A DNA stretch of 11,127 nt from JAKBCQ01 sp021807585. GTDB lineage: Bacteria; Planctomycetota; Planctomycetia; Isosphaerales; Isosphaeraceae. How positions within the stretch are numbered: position 1 is the stretch's first letter; every line of letters starts with the position of its first letter. The stretch spans positions 1 through 11,127 of the forward strand of contig DAHWFG010000618.1 in NCBI GenBank assembly GCA_027325115.1. The letters are read 5' to 3'. This document shows, piece after piece, positions 5,692-11,127 of the stretch. The position numbers and the translations under genes were made by a program. The notes below the pieces were generated by a model. The model did not search any database. It worked only from the letters and a program-made list of their open reading frames with translations, and had not been told where the DNA came from.

Positions 5692-6600
5692 ATGAGAGCG
5701 ATCGGCGTACTAACCAACGAGAAAGAAGCGAAAACCCTCGCTAGTTTTCTTCTAACACTCAAAATACCGACTCAGTTACGGACAGGAAACGACGGAACGG
5801 TTGTTTGGGTTTTACATGAAGATCGCGTCGACGAGGCGAAACGTGAATTCGAGGCGTATCGACAAAATCCAGGCGATTCAAAATACGAATCCGCCGAAGA
5901 GCTCGCTCGCAAAGCCAAGCGCGAGGAGCACGCGAAGAACAAAGAATTTCAGAAAAATTATCGTGATTTGTCCAATTATTGGGATCACGAACTGATCACT
6001 CCACGCCGTCGACCGTTGACGATTTTGCTGGTTTGCGGATGTATCATCGTCGGGATTTTTACACGATTGGGCGAATCGAATCCAAAACTGATTGATGCAT
6101 TATCAATCGCCTCTCACGAGAATACCAGAGAGGGTGTCATTGTTGAACCGTTCGCCAAGCTTGAACAGATCCGAAGCGGTGAAATCTGGCGTTTATTTAC
6201 GCCGGCGCTGATCCATTTTGGAATGATTCATCTTCTTTTTAACATGCTTTGGCTTTACTCACTGGGTGGAATCATTGAAGCGAGACGCGGATTTTTACGC
6301 CTAGCACTGATCGTCTTACTCTCCGCGGCGATCTCCAATCTGGCGCAATATTACTGGTCGGGTCCCGCCTTCGGCGGAATGTCGGGGGTGGTATACGCGT
6401 TGTTCGGCTATATGCTCGTACAAGGTTGGGTCTACGACGACGCGACCATGCGACTTAATCCTCGAACAATTAACTTAATGTTGTTTTGGCTTATACTATG
6501 TATGCTGAACGTATTCGGCGCCGTCGCCAACACGGCGCATTTGGTGGGGCTCGCTTCGGGTCTGGCGCTGGGAATGGAACCGGCTCGCACCAAAATCTAA
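5692..6600 (+). CDS. glpG: Rhomboid intramembrane serine protease, GlpG type
   Basis: This inner-membrane protease cleaves transmembrane helices of substrate proteins inside the bilayer. The 302 residues match E. coli GlpG in layout. An N-terminal cytoplasmic NRho-type domain (1 to about 65) ends in NPGDSKY. A charged Lys/Glu-rich linker (66-100) is followed by six hydrophobic helices. Active-site landmarks keep GlpG spacing: GEIWR (163-167), His175, His180 and Asn184 in HFGMIHLLFN, the nucleophile Ser231 in GGMSG (228-232), and the catalytic His283 in NTAH. From His180 to Ser231 is 51 residues, as in GlpG. The linker is longer than in E. coli (276 aa). The ATG at 5692 has AGGTGA (5680-5685) six bases upstream. 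The TPR gene begins 38 bases after its stop, so co-transcription is likely. The natural substrate is unknown. Confidence 0.93.
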   Translation: MRAIGVLTNEKEAKTLASFLLTLKIPTQLRTGNDGTVVWVLHEDRVDEAKREFEAYRQNPGDSKYESAEELARKAKREEHAKNKEFQKNYRDLSNYWDHELITPRRRPLTILLVCGCIIVGIFTRLGESNPKLIDALSIASHENTREGVIVEPFAKLEQIRSGEIWRLFTPALIHFGMIHLLFNMLWLYSLGGIIEARRGFLRLALIVLLSAAISNLAQYYWSGPAFGGMSGVVYALFGYMLVQGWVYDDATMRLNPRTINLMLFWLILCMLNVFGAVANTAHLVGLASGLALGMEPARTKI

Positions 6601-6638
6601 CGGATTCGATCGATGACGCCCGTTTCCAAAAACTTATT

Positions 6639-7814
6639 ATGACAAGATCACGTCGATCACATATGACGCCGCGCCGCGGTCAAAAAACGACCATAATCGA
6701 CTTACGACGATTTTCTTGGTCGAAACGCTCGATCGTCAACACCATCGTTGTTATTTCAAGCATTTTCATTATATGTACCATAATATTTAGTTGCGTTTAT
6801 TTATATGAAAATCGACCGTCAAATCAACGACGCCGAGCGATCGAGAGTTTCAATGCGGGACGTCCGCGTGATGCGGCTCAGCAATTAAGGATATACAATC
6901 GAACCGGTTATGCAACGGTTGAATCATGGCGTGAAGAATCACGAGCCTGGCTTTCGGCGAATCAAGCTCGAGAGGCGGAAACAACGTTGATTCAAGCAAT
7001 CAATCGTTTCCCGACCGATCCGCTACTTCAATTGATGCGTCTTGAGATTGAACGCGTCGAAGATCGGATCGTCGAGGCGATTTCAAACGGTGATCAGGCT
7101 CTCGCCAATGTTCATTCAGAAGATCGCGTATTAATACTACGCGGTTTAACGATCACGCTGCTCGATACGATACCCGACGAGCGAGCGCGTGAAAAATTAA
7201 AGATCTGGCTCCAGGCCGATCCCAAGGATCGAGAGGCCGAGGTCGCTTTGATGAAGCGTATGGCTTCGGACCCGATGGCGGGGGATATCGATCGACCGAC
7301 ACGAATCGCTCGTCTAAAATCCATGATTCAAATGGACCCGTCCTTCGTTCAAGCTTATGAAGCGCTGACGATTGAGCTCGCGGCTTCAGGATTAATCGAT
7401 GAAGGTCGAGTCATTCTCGACCATTGGCCCAAAAACGCTCGCGACGTACGATACGATCGACTAAAAGGAAGATGGGAACTTGAATATGATCATCAACCCG
7501 AGCTTGCAATTCAATCCTTTCAACGCGTGTTACAACACATACCACACGACAAAACAAGCTGGTTTCGATTATCCAGAGCGTATAAATCGATCGGACGCGA
7601 TCGAGAATCACAATCCGCCGCGGATCGTGTTACAAAACTCGTGGAAATCCTCGATCCTCGAACGTTAAGCCCGCGGTTAACCGAGGATTTTGAGCGGTTG
7701 AATAACCCCCGATCCAAATTAGACCTCGCCGAGGTTTGTGAAAAAGCGGGTTTGGTAAAACTCGCGAATGCATGGCGAGAAGAAGCTGCGAGACCACAAA
7801 GAGATTCGTTGTAA
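6639..7814 (+). CDS. Membrane-anchored TPR-like repeat protein
   Basis: From the ATG at 6639 this is a 391-residue protein. A basic N-terminus (MTRSRRSHMTPRRGQK) is followed by one strongly hydrophobic helix at about 31-57 (SIVNTIVVISSIFIICTIIF onward), then a long soluble helical region. The pattern suggests a single-span anchor with the bulk outside the cytoplasm. Repeats of tetratricopeptide character are visible: AIESFNAGRPRDAAQQL (67-83), AWLSANQAREAETTLIQAIN (103-122), and near the end ELAIQSFQRVLQHIPHD (288-304) followed by SWFRLSRAYKSIGRDRES. TPR solenoids bind partner proteins; no catalytic motif is seen. The start is uncertain because neither 6639 nor the next in-frame ATG (6663) has a Shine-Dalgarno sequence; a TTG at 6486 would overlap glpG by 115 bases and is unlikely. 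It sits 38 bases after glpG and 15 before the glycosidase gene. It may serve as an assembly or scaffold factor, which is inference. Confidence 0.75.
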   Translation: MTRSRRSHMTPRRGQKTTIIDLRRFSWSKRSIVNTIVVISSIFIICTIIFSCVYLYENRPSNQRRRAIESFNAGRPRDAAQQLRIYNRTGYATVESWREESRAWLSANQAREAETTLIQAINRFPTDPLLQLMRLEIERVEDRIVEAISNGDQALANVHSEDRVLILRGLTITLLDTIPDERAREKLKIWLQADPKDREAEVALMKRMASDPMAGDIDRPTRIARLKSMIQMDPSFVQAYEALTIELAASGLIDEGRVILDHWPKNARDVRYDRLKGRWELEYDHQPELAIQSFQRVLQHIPHDKTSWFRLSRAYKSIGRDRESQSAADRVTKLVEILDPRTLSPRLTEDFERLNNPRSKLDLAEVCEKAGLVKLANAWREEAARPQRDSL

Positions 7815-7829
7815 CTAAGACTTTATATC

Positions 7830-9155
7830 ATGATCTATTCATGCAATCAATTTATGATCTATTTTGTTCGTGCTTTTATCGGCTGTATCATTTTGTACGC
7901 GATCGGCTTAACGTCATACGCGATCGAAGACGATCCTAAACCGTCCTCATCGGAGAGATCCGCTCAAAGATCGTCGATTCAATCCAACGAAGCAATCGTA
8001 GTTCGTTCGGTTAATCCTTCCGAGATGCATGTCGTTAATTCCAATACGCTTCGACACAAAGTTTTATGCGGATATCAAGGATGGTTTCGTTGTCCTGGTG
8101 ATCCGGCCAATGTTGGATGGCGACATTGGAGTCGAAACGCCAAACAATTAACGCCACGTGACGCGACATTTGAAATGTGGCCCGATTTAAGCGGGTTTGA
8201 CATTGATGAGAAATATCCTGCGCCTGGATTGTTGAATCCTGATGGATCTCAGGCGTATTTATTCAGCTCGGCGAATGGTAAAACGGTCCGACGGCATTTC
8301 AATTGGATGAAGCGATATGATATCGACGGGGTGTTTTTACAACGATTCTTGGTCGAATTGCACGATTCCTCGGTCGATCTTGTTCTTGATCACGTGCGTA
8401 AATCGGCCGATTCGACCGGGCGAATTTTCGCGATCTGTTACGATCTTTCCGGCATTCCGGCCGATCGAATCGTCGATACGCTTAAGACTGATTGGATAAA
8501 ACTTGTTGATGTTCTAAAGGTCACTCAAGATCGACAATACATCAAGGAACAAAATCAACCCGTTGTATTTATTTGGGGATTGTATCCGGATCGATTCGAT
8601 TCTAAGATTGCAGATCACGTGATTGATCTTTTTAAAAACAACGACGCTTATCATGCGAGGGTGATTGGAGGATGTCCATGGTATTGGCGGAGTGAGAAAG
8701 ATCCGCAATGGAGGCGTGTTTTTCATCGCCTCGATGTCGTTAGTCCCTGGAATGTCGGGAATTATACCGAGACCGACGGTAAACGACTCGCCGCGACAAA
8801 CTCTTGGAAAGACGACATGATTGAAACAAAACAAGCAGGTTCGACATTCATGCCCGTGATTTATCCAGGATTTGGCTGGATGAACTTAAAAGGAAAAACC
8901 GCTTCACGATCAACAATTCCGCGCTTACGAGGTGAGTTTTTCAAACGACAATTTGAACAAGCCGTCGAGCTTGGCGTCGATACGGCTTATGTCGCGATGT
9001 TTGATGAAGTCGACGAGGGAACCGCAATTATCCCTGTTAGTAACACTCCGCCCGGGAGGAATCAATTCTCCACGTACGAAGGACTTCCCAACGACTCGTA
9101 TCTCAAATATACTGGGGAAGGATCTAAAATGATACGACGCGGGCGTCTTCCTTAA
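7830..9155 (+). CDS. Secreted glycoside hydrolase of the GH71/GH99-like group
   Basis: The 441-residue protein has a hydrophobic N-terminal signal (about 9-31, YFVRAFIGCIILYAIGLTSYA) with likely cleavage after the SYA at 29-31. A low-complexity Ser/Asp/Lys stretch to about residue 60 leads into a globular domain. That domain begins VLCGYQGWF (78-86), the opening strand typical of bacterial GH71/GH99-like proteins. Other family features are DLSGFDIDEKYPAP (119-132), HFNWMKRYDIDGVFLQRF (156-173), IFAICYDLSG (199-208), FIWG (247-250) and VYPG-like VIYPGFGW (343-350). AYVAMFDEVDEGTAI (386-400) holds two acidic residues three apart (Glu393, Glu396), as in the catalytic region of GH99. Relatives include endo-alpha-mannanases (GH99) and alpha-1,3-glucanases (GH71); the substrate here cannot be read. 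No Shine-Dalgarno sequence is seen, and Met9 (7854) is an alternative start just before the signal helix. The 15-base gap from the TPR gene implies co-transcription. Confidence 0.8.
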   Translation: MIYSCNQFMIYFVRAFIGCIILYAIGLTSYAIEDDPKPSSSERSAQRSSIQSNEAIVVRSVNPSEMHVVNSNTLRHKVLCGYQGWFRCPGDPANVGWRHWSRNAKQLTPRDATFEMWPDLSGFDIDEKYPAPGLLNPDGSQAYLFSSANGKTVRRHFNWMKRYDIDGVFLQRFLVELHDSSVDLVLDHVRKSADSTGRIFAICYDLSGIPADRIVDTLKTDWIKLVDVLKVTQDRQYIKEQNQPVVFIWGLYPDRFDSKIADHVIDLFKNNDAYHARVIGGCPWYWRSEKDPQWRRVFHRLDVVSPWNVGNYTETDGKRLAATNSWKDDMIETKQAGSTFMPVIYPGFGWMNLKGKTASRSTIPRLRGEFFKRQFEQAVELGVDTAYVAMFDEVDEGTAIIPVSNTPPGRNQFSTYEGLPNDSYLKYTGEGSKMIRRGRLP

Positions 9156-9162
9156 AGTGAAT

Positions 9163-9199
9163 TCATTGAAAGGCCGTTCTTATCCCGTGTTTTCAATGA
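9163..9199. other. Hairpin after the glycosidase gene
   Basis: TCATTGAAA (9163-9171) and TTTCAATGA (9191-9199) form a 9-bp stem with a 19-base loop, starting eight bases after the stop at 9155. There is no T-run in either direction. It could stabilise the mRNA end, act as a weak terminator, or be a binding site for a regulator of the next gene. Confidence 0.4.
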
Positions 9200-9224
9200 T
9201 TGCCGGCGACCGCGTTCCGTAACG

Positions 9225-9252
9225 TTTAGATCAACAATTTGATCCTTATATT
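9225..9252 (+). promoter_or_regulatory. Candidate dhaKL promoter containing a palindrome
   Basis: TTTAGA (9225-9230) and TATATT (9247-9252) are 16 bases apart and lie 35 bases before the ATG at 9287. Between and overlapping them is the perfect inverted repeat GATCAA-CAAT-TTGATC (9229-9244). Its position in the spacer is what one expects of a repressor operator. Both the promoter and its regulation are inferred from pattern only. Confidence 0.35.
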
Positions 9253-9286
9253 TTCAGAATTATTTCATTATGCATTGAGGAATATT

Positions 9287-11035
9287 ATGAAAAAGTTTAT
9301 TAACGCTATTCCAAATGTGGTTGCTGAAACGTTAAAAGGCGCCGCAACGCTTAATCCTGGATTAAGTCTGATGAAGGGTGAAAACGTTATCATTCGCTCG
9401 GATTTAACCGAGCTGCTATCAAGTCGTCAAGTTTCCATTATATCAGGCGGCGGGTCGGGTCATGAACCGGCTCATTTTGGTTATGTGGGACCCGGAATGC
9501 TGACCGCCGCGGTCGCGGGAGAGGTATTCACCTCTCCGTCGATTGATTCGATTCTTCAAGCAATTCGCGCCGTCTCAAGCAATACCGGTGTATTAATCAT
9601 TATTAAGAATTATACAGGAGATCGTTTGAATTTTGGACTTGCAGCCGAGATTGCTCGTTCTGAAGGCATCCCGGTTGAAACAGTCGTCGTCGCCGACGAT
9701 GTCGCTTTAGCCTTATCGGAGAATCATGCGGGACGTCGAGGAATTGCGGGAACCGTTCTGATCCATAAAATTGCGGGAGCGGCGGCGCACGAGGGTTGTT
9801 CTCTCAGTCAGGTTGCCGATGAGGCTCGATCTGCGGCAAACGATTTAGGAACGATGGGTGTCGCCCTTTCATCGTGCACGATACCCGCGTCGGGCGTCTC
9901 CAACTCTGGTTTGTCATTGGCTGATAATGAAATCGAATGGGGACTTGGCATTCATGGAGAACCGGGCGTTGAACGCGGCCCAATGCTTTCGGCCGATGCG
10001 ATTGTCGAACGATTGCTCAAAAGCATCATTTCATGTCTAGCAATTAATCAAGGCGATCACGTCGTATTACTTGTCAACAACCTGGGAGGTACGCCGTCCG
10101 GAGAGCTTCATATCATCGTGAATTCGGCCGTTATGTTTCTCAACCGATTTGAAATTCATCCGGAACGAGTGTGGGCGGGAGCGTTCCTCACCTCTCTTGA
10201 GACGGCGGGAATTTCACTCAGTTTAATGAAAGTCGACGATCAACGTTTGAAACGCCTCGATGCACCTGCGCATACATCGGCGTGGCCGATACATTTGGGA
10301 CGCATCGGCGATTCGAATCAAACAATCGCATTCAAAGCTCCTCGAATCCATATAGACACAGAAGCAGATATATCAAATACACATTCTACTATTCCCTTAA
10401 AAATTTATAAGGTGATTGAAGCGGCGTGTCGATCGATCATCGATTCAGAACGCGTGTTAACCGAAATGGATCGCAAAATCGGCGACGGCGATCTTGGAAT
10501 CAGCTTATCGCGGGGTGCAAGTGCGATTTTGGCGAGCCTGGATCGATATCGATTGAAATCCAATTGGGGATCGATTCTTCGCTATCTTGCCGGCGTCATT
10601 CGACACGATATGGGAGGAACTTCAGGGGCGTTGTACTCGACGATGTTGTTGCGCGCAGGTTCTATATTGGAACAATATGATCAACCAACACTTAGTGATT
10701 GGTCGCGTGGATTTCAGGCCGCCGTCGAGGCGATTATGGAGATTGGAGGAGCTGAAGTCGGCGATCGTACCATGATCGACGCGTTATTCCCGGCGACTCG
10801 TTCGTTTGCGGCCATGACGGCTCAATCGAATGATATCCAGTCGATTCTTAATATAACGGTTGAAGCGGCGAAGCAAGGCGCCGAGAGCACATCGTCGATG
10901 CGTCCCAGACGCGGGCGAGCGAGCTATATGGGCGAGCGCGTTCTGGGTTTTGTCGATCCCGGGGCGCACGCGGTGACGATTTGGCTCACGGCGATTCGCG
11001 ATGCGATCGTCGGCGATATGTTATCAAAAAAATGA
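9287..11035 (+). CDS. ATP-dependent dihydroxyacetone kinase, DhaK-DhaL in one chain
   Basis: Glycerone kinase phosphorylates dihydroxyacetone to dihydroxyacetone phosphate with ATP in the cytosol. The 582 residues contain both domains. DhaK (1 to about 340) has GGGSGHEPAHFGYVG (54-68) with His59, NYTGD (108-112) with Asp112, and the substrate-binding His223 in GIHGEPG (221-227); His59 to Asp112 has the same spacing as in E. coli DhaK. A linker (about 340-370) joins DhaL (about 371-582), with the Mg-ATP aspartates Asp395, Asp400 and Asp402 in DRKIGDGD, then MGGTSGALY (442-450) and SYMGERVLGFVDPGA (546-560). This fusion is the ATP-using form, unlike E. coli, which splits the subunits and uses PTS phosphate. 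The start is the ATG at 9287, with GAGGA (9277-9281) five bases upstream; a TTG at 9239 would add 16 residues without support. Some relatives also make cyclic FMN or phosphorylate other trioses, which cannot be excluded. Confidence 0.93.
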   Translation: MKKFINAIPNVVAETLKGAATLNPGLSLMKGENVIIRSDLTELLSSRQVSIISGGGSGHEPAHFGYVGPGMLTAAVAGEVFTSPSIDSILQAIRAVSSNTGVLIIIKNYTGDRLNFGLAAEIARSEGIPVETVVVADDVALALSENHAGRRGIAGTVLIHKIAGAAAHEGCSLSQVADEARSAANDLGTMGVALSSCTIPASGVSNSGLSLADNEIEWGLGIHGEPGVERGPMLSADAIVERLLKSIISCLAINQGDHVVLLVNNLGGTPSGELHIIVNSAVMFLNRFEIHPERVWAGAFLTSLETAGISLSLMKVDDQRLKRLDAPAHTSAWPIHLGRIGDSNQTIAFKAPRIHIDTEADISNTHSTIPLKIYKVIEAACRSIIDSERVLTEMDRKIGDGDLGISLSRGASAILASLDRYRLKSNWGSILRYLAGVIRHDMGGTSGALYSTMLLRAGSILEQYDQPTLSDWSRGFQAAVEAIMEIGGAEVGDRTMIDALFPATRSFAAMTAQSNDIQSILNITVEAAKQGAESTSSMRPRRGRASYMGERVLGFVDPGAHAVTIWLTAIRDAIVGDMLSKK

Positions 11036-11046
11036 TATATCATTTT
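11029..11046. repeat. Perfect 18-bp palindrome over the dhaKL stop codon
   Basis: AAAATGATATATCATTTT is identical to its reverse complement and contains the TGA stop (11033-11035). It is AT-rich, so a hairpin would be weak. It may be chance, a protein site, or a minor 3' structure. A second weak inverted repeat, TTTATAT/ATATAAA, follows at 11058-11064 and 11074-11080. Confidence 0.5.
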
Positions 11047-11093
11047 CTATAACCAGATTTATATCAGAAACCAATATAAAAATCATTGACGAT

Positions 11094-11127
11094 AAAAAAA
11101 CCCCGGCGAAACCACTCGCCGGGGTTT
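11094..11127. terminator. Strong hairpin terminator at the right edge, probably bidirectional
   Basis: AAACCCCGGCGA (11098-11109) and TCGCCGGGGTTT (11116-11127) form a perfect 12-bp stem with a 6-base loop (AACCAC). Seven A residues (11094-11100) precede the GC-rich core, giving a U-run for a minus-strand transcript. On the plus strand the T-run begins at 11125 and is cut by the window edge. It ends the dhaKL transcript and would also serve a convergent gene beyond the edge. Confidence 0.85.

Noticed and set aside
6486..6638. TTG start giving the TPR protein 51 more residues overlapping glpG
   Set aside because: The extra part is read from glpG sequence in another frame, is Arg/Gly-rich and has no ribosome binding site.
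9239..9286. TTG start adding 16 residues to dihydroxyacetone kinase
   Set aside because: It lies in the candidate promoter region. The ATG at 9287 has GAGGA upstream and gives the usual N-terminus.
1..11127. tRNA, rRNA, transposase, toxin-antitoxin or defence genes
   Set aside because: Reading both strands showed no cloverleaf, rRNA-like stretch, transposase motif or known defence domain. The genes are metabolic, heme-related, transport or envelope genes.

Overview
The window looks like ordinary chromosomal sequence from a planctomycete, probably of the Gemmata/Isosphaera side of the phylum. The clearest clue is the N-terminus of the repeat protein at 2311-2964 (LESLERRDVPA), which resembles the planctomycete-specific export-associated N-terminal motif (the 'L-E-x-L-E-x-R-x-V/L-x-A' type). 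The genes share a style rich in GAT, CGA and ATC codons, and base composition by eye is moderate. I made no count and ran no search, so the assignment rests on reading alone.

Layout, left to right. 1-596 is poor in recognisable genes. It holds a possible small membrane ORF (36-275, minus), a possible next gene cut by the window edge, and an imperfect inverted repeat. On the minus strand, 597-2030 is a two-gene unit: a VIT/CCC1-type iron/manganese transporter, then NAD(P)H-hydrate epimerase (nnrE). A factor-independent terminator at 2121-2149 (minus) separates it from the next minus-strand gene, a small secreted-type protein with three 45-residue repeats (2311-2964), which has a good sigma70-like promoter at 3001-3029. 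From there everything reads on the plus strand. An eight-helix CcsA/HemX-family membrane protein (3269-4243) overlaps hemA (4240-5520) by ATGA. Next come a GlpG-type rhomboid protease (5692-6600), a membrane-anchored TPR-like protein (6639-7814) and a secreted GH71/GH99-like glycosidase (7830-9155), with gaps of 38 and 15 bases. Last is a single-chain dihydroxyacetone kinase (9287-11035), closed by a strong hairpin terminator at the right edge.

Function. HemX/CcsA-like protein and glutamyl-tRNA reductase belong together in tetrapyrrole and cytochrome biogenesis. NnrE repairs damaged NAD(P)H. VIT moves Fe/Mn out of the cytosol. DhaKL feeds dihydroxyacetone into glycolysis. The rhomboid, TPR and glycosidase genes form a compact cell-envelope group whose joint role, if any, is unknown.

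No CRISPR array, transposase, tRNA, rRNA, phage gene or known defence module is visible. The least explained elements are the 45-residue repeat protein, the structured 3' region behind it (2121-2220), the TPR/glycosidase pair, and the palindrome inside the candidate dhaKL promoter. None amounts to clear evidence of a new system.
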